A stretch of DNA of 64,000 bases, from assembly GCF_038443705.2 (NCBI RefSeq), contig NZ_CP151767.2, forward strand, positions 2,347,501-2,411,500, given 5' to 3'. The stretch comes from Yoonia sp. SS1-5 (lineage in GTDB: Bacteria > Pseudomonadota > Alphaproteobacteria > Rhodobacterales > Rhodobacteraceae). The notes beneath the pieces were generated by a model, which was not told the DNA's origin, made no database searches, and was given only the letters and a program-made list of their open reading frames with translations. A program made the position numbers and the translations under genes. Numbering within the stretch: the first letter of the stretch is position 1; the number at the start of each line of letters is the position of its first letter. This document shows positions 26,587 through 36,047 of the stretch, piece after piece.

Positions 26587-29439
26587 GTGTCCCTCTTCCT
26601 TATCGTTGCCTTGCCTTTCCTGGGCGCATTGCTGCCTGGTCTGATGATTTCGGCAGGCAGACAGGCCTGCGCCGGCGTGACATTCATGGTGACACTGGCA
26701 GCCCTTGTCGGCCTTTTAAGCCACGCGCCTGCGGTTTGGGCCGGCGAGGTCGTGATGGTCGGGGCAGAGTGGCTTCCCGCACTTGGCCTGAACATGAACC
26801 TGATGCTTGACGGGCTTGGTTTTTTCTTTGCCAGCCTTATCCTCGGGATCGGCCTGCTGATCATCACTTACGCCCGGTTCTACCTGTCCCGCGAGGACAA
26901 TATGGGCGAGTTTTTCACCTATCTTCTGCTGTTTCAGGGCGCGATGGTTGGGATCGTCCTGTCCGACAACATCCTGCTTTTGCTGATCTTCTGGGAGCTG
27001 ACCTCGCTGTCCTCATTCCTGTTGATCGGATATTGGAAGCATTTGCCCGAAGGTCGCCAGGGTGCCCGCATGGCGCTGACCGTCACCGGGATGGGTGGGC
27101 TTGCGATGATCGGTGGCATGCTGATCCTTGGCAATATCGCCGGCAGTTATGACCTCAGCGTTATTCTGCAGAACAGGGACCTGATTCAGGACAGCCCGCT
27201 TTACCTGCCGGCGCTGATCCTGATCCTTTTGGGCTGTTTTACCAAGTCCGCGCAATTTCCGTTTCATTTCTGGTTGCCGCATGCAATGGCCGCGCCGACC
27301 CCTGTTTCGGCCTATCTGCACTCTGCCACGATGGTGAAGGCAGGGATTTTCCTGATGGCGCGGATGTGGCCCGCTCTGTCCGGGACGCAGGAATGGTTCG
27401 TGATCGTCACAAGCGCCGGGCTGATCACGATGGTTCTGGGGGCGGTGATTGCGCTCTTCAAACATGACCTGAAGGCGCTGTTGGCGTTTTCGACGGTGAG
27501 TCATCTTGGCCTGATCACGATGCTTCTGGGGACCGGCACACCCTATGGGGCCATGGCCGCGGTCTTTCACATCCTCAACCATGCAACATTCAAGGCGGCC
27601 CTGTTTATGTCAGCCGGGATCATTGATCACGAGACACATACAAGGGACATCCGCAGGCTGGGCGGGTTGCGGCACCTGATGCCGGTCACCTTCGTGATCG
27701 CCACCCTTGCTGCATTGTCGATGGCGGGCATTCCGTTTCTGAACGGGTTCCTGTCCAAGGAAATGATGCTGGAGGAGGCGACGCATACAGTCCTGTTCAA
27801 CAATGCCTGGCTGGTGCCTGCGCTTGCGACTATCGGTTCGCTATTCTCTGCGGCCTACTGCTTTCGGCTGATCGGGCATGTGTTTCTGGGGCCGGTTCGC
27901 GATGACTATCCCGCCAAGCCGCATGACCCACCATTTGGCCTTTGGGGCCCGCCCGGACTGCTGGTCGTTCTGGTTGTCCTCATCGGCTGCGCGCCGTTTC
28001 TGGCCGAACCGCTGGTGAAACTGGTGTCAGGCGCGGTGATGGGTGTTGCAGCCGAAGTGCCGGACAAACACCTGAAAATCTGGCATGGCTGGGTGCCCGC
28101 CCTTTATATGTCGATCGTAGCGGTTGTGGGCGGCTTGATCCTGATGGCGATCTTCCAGGCACTGCTGAAAGCATGGGACGCCGCACCGCGCCCCGAGGCC
28201 AAGACAATCTTTGATGCGATCATCGCAGCCGTTGTCGGACTGGCCCGCGCGATCATCCTGCCACTGCATAACGGGGCTTTCAGCCGCTATGCCGCCGTTA
28301 TGGCGCTAACGGTTGTGGCCATCGGCTATCACGCCTGGACAACGGGCGCCGTTGGCGCGCCAACCCGGGACATGCAGCCTGCGGGCGTCGTGCCAATTGC
28401 CGGCTGGCTGATGCTGGTTGCGGCGACGGTCGGGTTGGTCTTCCTGCATCGCAATCGCCTGCTGTCGCTGATCCTGATCGGGATCGTGGGGCTGATGGTG
28501 TCTGTCGGCTTTGTCTTCTTCAGCGCACCTGATCTGGCCATGACGCAGATTACAGTTGAGGTGGTAACGATCATTCTGTTGCTGCTTGCGCTGAACTTCC
28601 TGCCAAACCGGACACCAATTGAAAGCTCTGTTCTGCGCCGCACCCGCGACGCAGGCGCAGCCATCGTCGGGGGGCTGGCGGCATTGGCGTTGTCGTACCA
28701 CTACCTGCTGCGCGACGCAGTCACGACCCCGATTTCAGAGTTCCATCTTGCCAATTCCTACAAAGGCGGAGGCGGCACCAATGTGGTGAACGTGATCCTC
28801 GTAGATTTCCGGGGCTTTGATACATATGGCGAGATTATCGTGCTGGGGATTGCGGCATTGCTGATCTATGCCCTGACCGAAACCTTGCTGAACGGGCCTG
28901 TCCGGGCCCGGCTGCTGAACCGCAAACCGGATCAGCCCCGTGCGGGGGACATGCATCCGATGATGATGGTGGTCCTGACGCGGGTCATGATGCCCGTCGT
29001 CATGATGGTTGGCTTTTACATCTTCCTGCGCGGCCATAACGAGCCGGGCGGCGGTTTCATCGCTGGCCTGATCGTGTCAATCGGGGTTGTCATGCAGTAT
29101 ATGGCCAGCGGTTTCAGCTGGGCGTCGGACCGGTTGCGTTATCCCTATCATGGGGTGATCGGGGCCGGGGTACTGGTCGCCGGGCTGACGGGGATCGGGT
29201 CATGGTTTGTGGGCAAGCCTTTCCTGACCTCTGATTTCGAATATGTGCGCATCCCGCCCTTTGAGAAATTCGAGCTTGCGACCGCAGCCGCGTTTGACCT
29301 TGGCGTCTTCCTTGCGGTTGTGGGGGCGGTGATGCTGTCGCTGGAAAGCTTTTCGCGCCTTGCCCGCCGGGCACATGTGCGTGACCCGGAACATCCGATG
29401 GATATTGATCCATCGCGCAACGATGCGGAGGCGGTGTAA
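26587..29439 (+). CDS. mrpA: Mrp Na+/H+ antiporter subunit A fused to B
   Basis: A 950-residue membrane protein. Residues 1-790 form MrpA (PhaA), a NuoL-like proton channel with the signature FTKSAQFPFHFWLPHAMAAP and the conserved lysines and glutamates of its family; the last 150 residues match MrpB (MMMVVLTRVMMPVVMMVGFYIFLRGHNEPGGGF...). The A-B fusion marks the group 2 (Pha-type) Mrp complex. It starts at a GTG (26587) with AGGAG upstream. First gene of a six-gene operon (AB-C-D-E-F-G) that exports Na+ or K+ in exchange for protons, needed for salt and alkali tolerance. Confidence 0.95.
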   Translation: MSLFLIVALPFLGALLPGLMISAGRQACAGVTFMVTLAALVGLLSHAPAVWAGEVVMVGAEWLPALGLNMNLMLDGLGFFFASLILGIGLLIITYARFYLSREDNMGEFFTYLLLFQGAMVGIVLSDNILLLLIFWELTSLSSFLLIGYWKHLPEGRQGARMALTVTGMGGLAMIGGMLILGNIAGSYDLSVILQNRDLIQDSPLYLPALILILLGCFTKSAQFPFHFWLPHAMAAPTPVSAYLHSATMVKAGIFLMARMWPALSGTQEWFVIVTSAGLITMVLGAVIALFKHDLKALLAFSTVSHLGLITMLLGTGTPYGAMAAVFHILNHATFKAALFMSAGIIDHETHTRDIRRLGGLRHLMPVTFVIATLAALSMAGIPFLNGFLSKEMMLEEATHTVLFNNAWLVPALATIGSLFSAAYCFRLIGHVFLGPVRDDYPAKPHDPPFGLWGPPGLLVVLVVLIGCAPFLAEPLVKLVSGAVMGVAAEVPDKHLKIWHGWVPALYMSIVAVVGGLILMAIFQALLKAWDAAPRPEAKTIFDAIIAAVVGLARAIILPLHNGAFSRYAAVMALTVVAIGYHAWTTGAVGAPTRDMQPAGVVPIAGWLMLVAATVGLVFLHRNRLLSLILIGIVGLMVSVGFVFFSAPDLAMTQITVEVVTIILLLLALNFLPNRTPIESSVLRRTRDAGAAIVGGLAALALSYHYLLRDAVTTPISEFHLANSYKGGGGTNVVNVILVDFRGFDTYGEIIVLGIAALLIYALTETLLNGPVRARLLNRKPDQPRAGDMHPMMMVVLTRVMMPVVMMVGFYIFLRGHNEPGGGFIAGLIVSIGVVMQYMASGFSWASDRLRYPYHGVIGAGVLVAGLTGIGSWFVGKPFLTSDFEYVRIPPFEKFELATAAAFDLGVFLAVVGAVMLSLESFSRLARRAHVRDPEHPMDIDPSRNDAEAV

Positions 29440-29774
29440 TGGAACTGCTTGTTGCTTCTGCCATCGGCATCCTGACTGCGGCGGGGATTTATCTGGTGCT
29501 GCGCCTGCGCAGTTTCCCGGTGATCATGGGGATTTCGCTGCTGACCTATGCGGTGAACGTCTTTTTGTTCGCATCAGGCCGCCTGACCGTGGGCGCCCCC
29601 CCGATCCTCACCGATGCCACGACCTATACAGACCCCCTGCCACAAGCCTTGGTGCTGACCGCCATCGTGATTTCCTTTGGGATGACCGCCGTGGTGGTCA
29701 TGATCGCGCTAGGGGCCTATCTGGGGTCAGATGATGATCACGTCGATGATCAGGTGCCGGAGGACGCGCCATGA
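29439..29774 (+). CDS. mrpC: Mrp antiporter subunit C
   Basis: A 111-residue protein with three membrane helices, homologous to NuoK: SAIGILTAAGIYLVLRLRSFPVIMGISLLTYAVNVFLFASG, then QALVLTAIVISFGMTAVVVMIALGAYL. The start overlaps the mrpA stop by one base (TAATG). Acidic C-tail. Normal length for the subunit. Confidence 0.94.
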   Translation: MELLVASAIGILTAAGIYLVLRLRSFPVIMGISLLTYAVNVFLFASGRLTVGAPPILTDATTYTDPLPQALVLTAIVISFGMTAVVVMIALGAYLGSDDDHVDDQVPEDAP

Positions 29775-31177
29775 CCCATTGGATCATCCTGCCCGTCATC
29801 CTGCCCGCCATTCTGGCGCCCTTCATCGTGCTGGCCGCGCGCTATCATATCGGCATCCAGCGGGTTTTGTCGCTGGCGGGGGTGCTGGGCTTGATCTGCG
29901 TCGCCGCTGGGCTGGCATGGCAAGCCTCGGACAGCACCGTCACGCTGTATCAGCTGGGTGACTGGGCGGCACCTTTCGGGATCGTCCTTGTGGCCGACCG
30001 GCTATCGACAATGATGGTGCTGCTGACGGCTGTGCTTGCGTTTTTTGTGCTGCTCTACGCGGTTGGGTCAGGCTGGGATGACCGGGGGCGGCATTTTCAT
30101 GCGCTTTACCAGTTCCAGTTGATGGGAATTATGGGGGCGTTCCTGACCGGCGACCTGTTCAACCTGTTTGTGTTTTTCGAAGTTCTGCTTATCGCCTCCT
30201 ACGGGTTGATGATCCATGCGGGGGGCAATGAAAGGCTGCGGGCGGGCGTGCAATACGTGCTGTTGAACCTGCTTGGCTCGACCCTGTTCCTGTTTGCGCT
30301 TGGGGCGATCTACGCGGAAACAGGCACGCTGAATATGGCGGATCTGGCGGCGCGGGTCCAACTGATTGACCCTGATGCGACTGTCGGTATCCGGGTTGCC
30401 GCGGTACTGCTGCTGCTGGTCTTTGCGATCAAGGCGGCGGTTGTCCCGCTGCATTTCTGGCTGCCATCCAGCTATGCCGAAGCCCCCGCACCGGTGGCCG
30501 CGCTGTTTGCGATCATGACAAAGGTCGGCGCCTACGCGATCATCCGGGTCTATACATTGGTTTTTCACCCCGAACTCGAGGTCACAGATGGCCTGCATGA
30601 TGTGTGGCTGCTGCCTGCCGCGCTGATCTCGCTGGGGATCGGGGCGGTGGGCATATTGGCGGCGAAAAAGCTTGACCGGCTGGTCGCCTTTGCTGTCATC
30701 GGGTCGATGGGCATGGTCATGGTGGCAATATCGCTCTTTACGCCGGTCAGCATCGCTGCTGCGCTCTACTACATGATCCACTCGACACTGGCGGCGGCAG
30801 CACTGTTCCTGATCGTCGATCTGACCCGCAGCGGTCGCGACAGCCTGACATTGGAAGAAGCCGCGCCGCCGGTATCCGGTGCGGTCCTGACATCCGCGAT
30901 GTTCTTTGTCGCGGCCATTGCAATGACCGGTCTGCCACCGCTTTCGGGCTTTGTGGGCAAGCTGATGATCCTGGATGCCAGTTTCCAATCAAGCTGGGCG
31001 GTATGGGCATGGGCAGTGATCCTGTCCGCTAGCCTGATCAGCGTCGTGGGCTTTGGCCGGGCCGGCAGCACATTGTTCTGGAAAGCCAAAAGCGTCGTCC
31101 CCCCGAAGACACAGAACCAGCTGCGGCGCCTGCGCCAATGGCCTATGTCGCGGTCGGGGGGCTTGTTGCGCTGTTGA
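29771..31177 (+). CDS. mrpD: Mrp antiporter subunit D, C-terminus frameshifted
   Basis: MrpD is a NuoN/L-type proton channel, normally about 500 residues. Here it overlaps mrpC by four bases (ATGA) and runs well through residue 440, including LFNLFVFFEVLLIASY and FAIKAAVVPLHFWLPSSYAEAP. Past the segment WKAKSVVPP the frame turns into basic non-membrane residues and stops at 31177, giving 468 residues. The missing last helix is present in another frame (31105-31326). The shift sits at a run of six C (31099-31104); seven C would restore an intact protein of about 518 residues. Confidence 0.9.
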   Translation: MTHWIILPVILPAILAPFIVLAARYHIGIQRVLSLAGVLGLICVAAGLAWQASDSTVTLYQLGDWAAPFGIVLVADRLSTMMVLLTAVLAFFVLLYAVGSGWDDRGRHFHALYQFQLMGIMGAFLTGDLFNLFVFFEVLLIASYGLMIHAGGNERLRAGVQYVLLNLLGSTLFLFALGAIYAETGTLNMADLAARVQLIDPDATVGIRVAAVLLLLVFAIKAAVVPLHFWLPSSYAEAPAPVAALFAIMTKVGAYAIIRVYTLVFHPELEVTDGLHDVWLLPAALISLGIGAVGILAAKKLDRLVAFAVIGSMGMVMVAISLFTPVSIAAALYYMIHSTLAAAALFLIVDLTRSGRDSLTLEEAAPPVSGAVLTSAMFFVAAIAMTGLPPLSGFVGKLMILDASFQSSWAVWAWAVILSASLISVVGFGRAGSTLFWKAKSVVPPKTQNQLRRLRQWPMSRSGGLLRC

Positions 31178-31326
31178 TCGCACATACGGTGTTTGCCGGG
31201 CAGATGCACCGGTTCACCATCGCCACGGCAGCTCAACTTTTTGCGCCAACCGCCTATGTAGAGACTGTGCTGGAAACACCCGGCAAACTCAGCAAACCAA
31301 AGGAGGGCGAAGACGATGGGTACTAG
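31105..31326 (+). pseudogene. mrpD: Displaced C-terminal segment of mrpD
   Basis: Read in the frame of 31105, the sequence after the six-C run gives EDTEPAAAPAPMAYVAVGG and then a hydrophobic helix (LVALLIAHTVFAG) and ends KPKEGEDDGY at a TAG (31324-31326) that overlaps the mrpE start by eleven bases. This is what the end of MrpD looks like, including overlap with the next gene. It is not an independent gene, as it lacks a ribosome site for the internal ATG at 31138. Confidence 0.8.
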
Positions 31327-31819
31327 AGCATTTCGCTGGCTGCTGCCGCACCCCTTTGTGACAGTTCTCCTCGCGATTGTCTGGATATTGCTGCAAAATC
31401 AGGTCTCGGCGGGCATGGTTGTCTTTGGACTGATCCTTGGGGTCATTATCCCATGGGGAACATCAATCTGGTGGCCCGACACGCCGCGCGGCTTCAAAAT
31501 GGGCAAGATGGTCATCTATTGTCTGATCGTCATGTGGGACATCGTCGTTGCGAATATCCAGGTTGCCTGGATCGTTCTGACGCGGCCCAATGACAAGCTG
31601 CGCCCGGCTTGGGTGATCGTCCCGCTTGATCTGCGCCAGCCCGAGGCCATCAGCATATTGGCCGGAACAATCACCCTGACACCCGGAACCGTGTCGGCCG
31701 ATCTGTCAAACGAGGGGCACAGCCTGCTGGTACATGCGCTGGATACCGATGACCCCGACGGTGTGCGCGACGAGATCAAGCAGCGCTACGAGCGGCGACT
31801 GAAGGAGATTTTCGCATGA
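31316..31819 (+). CDS. mrpE: Mrp antiporter subunit E
   Basis: A 167-residue protein with two or three N-terminal helices (LLPHPFVTVLLAIVWILLQNQ, VVFGLILGVIIPW) and a cytoplasmic alpha/beta part with the family motif IVVANIQVAWIVL and ILAGTITLTPGTVSADL. ATG at 31316 follows AAAGGAGG. Normal length. Confidence 0.94.
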   Translation: MGTRAFRWLLPHPFVTVLLAIVWILLQNQVSAGMVVFGLILGVIIPWGTSIWWPDTPRGFKMGKMVIYCLIVMWDIVVANIQVAWIVLTRPNDKLRPAWVIVPLDLRQPEAISILAGTITLTPGTVSADLSNEGHSLLVHALDTDDPDGVRDEIKQRYERRLKEIFA

Positions 31820-32103
31820 GCTTTGCAAATGCATTCATGGATTGGGCTTTGATCATTGCCTTCGGCGTCGTCGCATTGTCGCAAATCATGTCCATGATCC
31901 GGCTTGTTATCGGGCCGGATACCGGCGACCGGATACTGGCGCTGGATACGATGGTTATCAACGCAATCGGGCTGATCATCCTGCTAGGTGTCGCCCAGGG
32001 CACCCGGATCTATTTCGAAGCGTCGATGATCATTGCCATGCTCGGCTTTGTGTCGACAGTCGCCTATGCCCGGTTCGTCTTGCGGGGGGATATCATCGAA
32101 TGA
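31816..32103 (+). CDS. mrpF: Mrp antiporter subunit F
   Basis: A 95-residue, three-helix protein with the MrpF core RLVIGPDTGDRILALDTMVINAIGLI. Start overlaps mrpE by four bases (ATGA); its stop overlaps mrpG. Confidence 0.94.
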   Translation: MSFANAFMDWALIIAFGVVALSQIMSMIRLVIGPDTGDRILALDTMVINAIGLIILLGVAQGTRIYFEASMIIAMLGFVSTVAYARFVLRGDIIE

Positions 32104-32486
32104 CCTTTACGCTGATTGGGACAATCGCAACGGCTGTCTTTTTGCTGATCGGGGCAAGTTTCACGCTGGTGGCAGCCATTGGTCTGCTGAAACTGAATGA
32201 CGGGATGACCCGCCTGCATGCCCCGACCAAGGCAGGCACTGTTGGGGTCGGGGCCTTGTTGCTGGCCTCGATGACGCATTCCCATACGCTGGGCGAGGGA
32301 TCCATGCATGAGTTGCTGATCATGGCGTTCTTGTTTGTCACCGCGCCAATCTCGGCCAATTTCATTGCCAAGGTGAATATCCACCGCCGGTCCTGTCAGA
32401 CCCCGCCATCGCCGCCCCGCGATGACATGTGGTCCACACTTGACGTCCCCGAAGCTGATCGAGAGTTTGTCGAGGCTGAACAATAA
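32100..32486 (+). CDS. mrpG: Mrp antiporter subunit G
   Basis: A 128-residue, three-helix protein beginning [21 protein letters not shown]. The family signature [20 protein letters not shown] is clear. The start at 32100 overlaps mrpF by four bases; a longer open frame to 31842 is only shadow of mrpF. Last gene of the antiporter operon; the kynA start follows 16 bases after its stop. Confidence 0.93.
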   Translation: MTFTLIGTIATAVFLLIGASFTLVAAIGLLKLNDGMTRLHAPTKAGTVGVGALLLASMTHSHTLGEGSMHELLIMAFLFVTAPISANFIAKVNIHRRSCQTPPSPPRDDMWSTLDVPEADREFVEAEQ

Positions 32487-32502
32487 AGGGCGCTGCCCGC
32501 AA

Positions 32503-33336
32503 ATGACTGACGCCTATGATCCAGCCCGCGAGGGCGCGAAAATGTCCTTTGCCGAGGATATGAGCTATGGCGACTACCTGTCGCTTGACCCCATTCTCGG
32601 CGCGCAGAATTGCCAGTCAGATGCGCATGACGAGATGCTGTTCATCATTCAGCATCAAACCTCTGAACTATGGATGCGGCTGGCATTGCACGAATTGTCG
32701 ACCGCACGCGATCTGCTGGCCGCGGGCCAGCTATCCGCGGTCTTCAAGATGCTGACCCGGGTTTCGCGCATCTTTGATCAGTTGAACAATGCCTGGGACG
32801 TGCTGCGCACGATGACCCCCAGCGAATACACCGCCTTTCGAGATGATCTGGGCGCGTCATCGGGGTTTCAGTCTCATCAGTACCGGTTGATCGAATTCAT
32901 TCTGGGGAACCGGAATACGGCAATGCTGAAGGTCCACGAACACCGGCCAGAGCTGCATCATATGTTGCAGCAGGAATTGGGGACACCGTCGCTATATCAT
33001 GTCGTGCTGCGCCGGCTTGCATCCCAGCTGGGCCTGTCCTTTCCGGATGACACGTTCCGGATGGATCAGCCGCATGCGGCCTCCGACCTGGTGATGGATG
33101 CATGGGCGCAGATTTACCAGGCACCACATGACAATTGGCAATTCTACGAGCTTGCCGAAAAGCTGGTCGATCTTGAGGATTATTTCCGGCGTTGGCGGTT
33201 CAATCATGTGACCACCGTTGAACGGATCATTGGTTTCAAGGAAGGAACCGGCGGCACATCGGGCGTGAAGTATCTGCGCCGGATGCTCGAGGTCGAACTT
33301 TTTCCAGAGCTTTGGAACGTACGGGGGCGCTTGTGA
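32503..33336 (+). CDS. kynA: Tryptophan 2,3-dioxygenase
   Basis: A 277-residue heme dioxygenase that opens the indole ring of tryptophan to N-formylkynurenine. Family blocks: [45 protein letters not shown] and, near the end, [24 protein letters not shown] with the proximal histidine. ATG at 32503 is preferred; the ribosome site is weak (AAAGGG at long spacing). Its stop overlaps the kynU start by one base (TGATG), so the two are one operon. Confidence 0.95.
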   Translation: MTDAYDPAREGAKMSFAEDMSYGDYLSLDPILGAQNCQSDAHDEMLFIIQHQTSELWMRLALHELSTARDLLAAGQLSAVFKMLTRVSRIFDQLNNAWDVLRTMTPSEYTAFRDDLGASSGFQSHQYRLIEFILGNRNTAMLKVHEHRPELHHMLQQELGTPSLYHVVLRRLASQLGLSFPDDTFRMDQPHAASDLVMDAWAQIYQAPHDNWQFYELAEKLVDLEDYFRRWRFNHVTTVERIIGFKEGTGGTSGVKYLRRMLEVELFPELWNVRGRL

Positions 33337-34538
33337 TGGATAATGCCAAACGGGAATTGCCGATCAAGGATCAGTTCATCCTGCCCGATGGCATGATCTA
33401 TCTCGACGGCAACTCGCTTGGCCCGTTGCCAAAAGCTGTCGAGGCCACATTGCAGACTTGCGTCCGGGATCAGTGGGGCCAGCATCTGATCAAAGGGTGG
33501 AACCTTGATGACTGGATGGGGCAGCCGATGCGCGTCGGCAATCTTGTCGGCCGGCTGATCGGTGCGCCGGAAGGGTCCGTCGTCATGGGCGACACCCTGT
33601 CGGTCAAGGTCTATCAGGCGCTGGCATCCGCGTTGAAGATGCGGCCAGACCGCAAGGTCATTCTGTCCGACAGCGGCAATTTCCCATCCGATCTTTATAT
33701 GGCGCAAGGCCTGATCGCACAGTTGGCGCAGGGTCACGAACTAAAGATCGTCGCGCCCGAGGCCGTGTCAGCCGCGATCACAGAAGATGTCGCCGCCGTC
33801 ATGATCACGCAGGTCGATTATCGGACGGGCCGGATTCACGACATGAATGCGATCACTGCAGCGGCGCATGCGGCTGGGGCGGTGATGATCTGGGATCTGG
33901 CCCATAGCGCGGGTGCCATTCCCGTTGATATTGCCGCCAGCGGCGCAGAATTCGCAGTGGGCTGCACGTATAAATACCTCAACGGTGGGCCGGGCGCGCC
34001 GGCCTTCATCTATGCCCGTCCCGACATTGTCGCCGATCTTTCGACCGCGCTCAGCGGGTGGTTGGGCCATGACGCGCCATTTGCGTTTGAGGCATCTTAC
34101 AGACCCGCCGCAGATATCGAACGGATGCGCGTCGGCACCCCACCGGTTCTGCAACTTGCAGCACTTGAGGCCGCGATGACGGTTTGGGGGGAGGTGGACA
34201 TGCACGACCTGCGCGCCGCCAGCATCGCGTTGTCAGAACTGTTTATCGCCGAGGTCGAGGCACGCTGCCCGGCCCTTGAACTCGCCAGCCCGCGGGACTC
34301 TGCGCAACGCGGCAGTCAGGTCTCGTTCCGGTTTGCGCATGGCTACGCGGCGATCCAGGCTTTGATTGCCCAGGATGTGATAGGGGATTTCCGGGCGCCC
34401 GATATCATGCGGTTCGGGTTCACGCCGCTCTACCTTGATAGCGACGACGTGCGCAGGGCCGTTGATATCCTGCAAAATGTGCTGGACGCCCGGCTTTGGG
34501 ACAATCCAGCATTTCAGGCAGTCAGCCGGGTCACCTAG
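33336..34538 (+). CDS. kynU: Kynureninase
   Basis: A 400-residue PLP enzyme, cleaves kynurenine to anthranilate and alanine. The N-terminal block IYLDGNSLGPLP and the PLP-lysine region CTYKYLNGGPGAP (Lys about 213) are present, as is WDLAHSAGAIPVD with the aspartate that contacts the pyridine ring. ATG at 33336 overlaps the kynA stop; a TTG at 33312 would add eight residues. The middle enzyme of the pathway, kynurenine formamidase (KynB), is not adjacent. Followed by a short terminator-like palindrome. Confidence 0.95.
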   Translation: MDNAKRELPIKDQFILPDGMIYLDGNSLGPLPKAVEATLQTCVRDQWGQHLIKGWNLDDWMGQPMRVGNLVGRLIGAPEGSVVMGDTLSVKVYQALASALKMRPDRKVILSDSGNFPSDLYMAQGLIAQLAQGHELKIVAPEAVSAAITEDVAAVMITQVDYRTGRIHDMNAITAAAHAAGAVMIWDLAHSAGAIPVDIAASGAEFAVGCTYKYLNGGPGAPAFIYARPDIVADLSTALSGWLGHDAPFAFEASYRPAADIERMRVGTPPVLQLAALEAAMTVWGEVDMHDLRAASIALSELFIAEVEARCPALELASPRDSAQRGSQVSFRFAHGYAAIQALIAQDVIGDFRAPDIMRFGFTPLYLDSDDVRRAVDILQNVLDARLWDNPAFQAVSRVT

Positions 34539-34552
34539 GGTCAGAACCCTAG
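34535..34552. terminator. Palindrome between convergent kynU and manC
   Basis: CTAGGGT (34535-34541) and ACCCTAG (34546-34552) around a CAGA loop; starts within the kynU stop region and ends one base before the manC stop codon. Same core as the palindrome at 40749. Confidence 0.5.
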
Positions 34553-34553
34553 A

Positions 34554-35978
34554 CTAGCTGCGCGCGTAGATATCCTCGTACCGGATGATGTCATCCTCGC
34601 CCAGATATGTGCCGGTCTGCACCTCGATCAGGACCATCGGCACTTTGCCGGGGTTCTCCATGCGGTGGACCGCACCCAGCGGGATATAGACCGACTGGTT
34701 TTCGGTCACCAGCTTGACCTCTTCATCCACGGTGACGCGGGCGGTGCCTTCAACAACGATCCAGTGTTCGGATCGGTGGTGGTGGGACTGCAAACTCAAC
34801 GAGCCGCCGGGATGCACCATGATCCGTTTGACCTGAAACCGCTCGCCGATCACGAGACTTTCGAACCAGCCCCATGGGCGGTGATCCTTGGGGAAAGCCT
34901 CGGCCTGCACCGCCGACTTCGCCCGTAGCTCTGACACTGCCAGCTTTACATCCTGTGCGCGGCTTGCATCGGCGATCAGAACGGCGTCCGGCATGGCAAC
35001 GGCCAGAATATTCTGCAGGCCGATCCCCACGACTTCCAGGCGCGGATCCTCTGACCGCAGTAGCGTGTTGTCGCAATCAATCGCCGTTGCAGCACCCGAG
35101 ACCGCAACGCCGCGTTCATCCTGAACCGTTTCACGCCACACCGCGTCCCATCCGCCCAGATCGGACCAACCGGCGCCAAATGGCACCACCGCCAGATTGT
35201 CGGCATGTTCCATGACCGCATAGTCAATTGATATGTCATCGGCTTTTGCCCAAGGCTCTGGCGCAAGGCGCAGGAACCCCAGATCAGGCTTGGCGGCCTC
35301 AACCGCCTGGGACACAGGGGCGATCAACTGCGCGGCATGGGCCTTGAAGGCCGCCAGAATTGTCTTGACCGAAAACAGGAAAATACCCGCATTCCAAAGA
35401 TGGCACCCTGATGCGACCAGCGTTGCCGCTGCTTCGGCATCTGGTTTTTCAACGAACTGCTTCAGCGGGATGACCGGACCATCCGCGGCGTCAACCGCCT
35501 GTGTCAGTTCCAGATAGCCATAGCCGGTTTCAGGATGGGTTGGTGTGATCCCGAAGGTGATGATCTTGCCATCGCGGGCGGCCGTCGCCCCCTGTGCGAC
35601 CGCTGCCTGAAAGGCCGGACCATCGGGGATGACATGATCCGATGGCGACACCAGCATCAGCGCATCGGGGTCCGTCTTTTCCAGCCACAATGCCGCCGCC
35701 AATACTGCAGGCGCCGTATTGCGGCCCTCTGGTTCGATCAACACCGCACCGGGATCAATCCCCATTTCGGCCAGTTGTTCGGTCACGATGAAACGGAAAT
35801 CCGAATTGGTCAGCACAAGTGGCGCGGCATACTCACTGCCCGCCAGACGGCTGGCTGTCGTCTGAAAGAGGGTGTGATCACCCACCAGCGGCACAAACTG
35901 CTTGGGATAGCTTTTGCGCGAAAGCGGCCACAGGCGCGTGCCCGAGCCACCGCACAGAAGAACGGGGGTAATTGTCAT
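34554..35978 (-). CDS. manC: Mannose-1-phosphate guanylyltransferase / mannose-6-phosphate isomerase
   Basis: A 474-residue bifunctional type II enzyme making GDP-mannose for polysaccharides. The nucleotidyltransferase domain begins VLLCGGSGTRLWPLSRKSYPKQF; the FVEKP motif of sugar-nucleotide pyrophosphorylases is present (QFVEKPDAEAA). The C-terminal cupin is the isomerase, with the metal-site HPGGSLSLQSHHHRSEHW. ATG at 35978 is used; the preceding codon TTG at 35981 is in frame too. Last gene of the minus-strand exopolysaccharide block, 69 bases after the Wza-like gene. Confidence 0.95.
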   Translation of the reverse strand: MTITPVLLCGGSGTRLWPLSRKSYPKQFVPLVGDHTLFQTTASRLAGSEYAAPLVLTNSDFRFIVTEQLAEMGIDPGAVLIEPEGRNTAPAVLAAALWLEKTDPDALMLVSPSDHVIPDGPAFQAAVAQGATAARDGKIITFGITPTHPETGYGYLELTQAVDAADGPVIPLKQFVEKPDAEAAATLVASGCHLWNAGIFLFSVKTILAAFKAHAAQLIAPVSQAVEAAKPDLGFLRLAPEPWAKADDISIDYAVMEHADNLAVVPFGAGWSDLGGWDAVWRETVQDERGVAVSGAATAIDCDNTLLRSEDPRLEVVGIGLQNILAVAMPDAVLIADASRAQDVKLAVSELRAKSAVQAEAFPKDHRPWGWFESLVIGERFQVKRIMVHPGGSLSLQSHHHRSEHWIVVEGTARVTVDEEVKLVTENQSVYIPLGAVHRMENPGKVPMVLIEVQTGTYLGEDDIIRYEDIYARS

Positions 35979-36047
35979 CAAAAAATACTCACTTCAAACG
36001 CGTTGTTATGGACTGGTTATCTCAGGTCCGCTTGTCGCAAAGCAATG

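Noticed and set aside
31138..31326. Separate small gene between mrpD and mrpE
   Set aside because: Its sequence is the expected MrpD end in another frame; there is no ribosome site at 31138.
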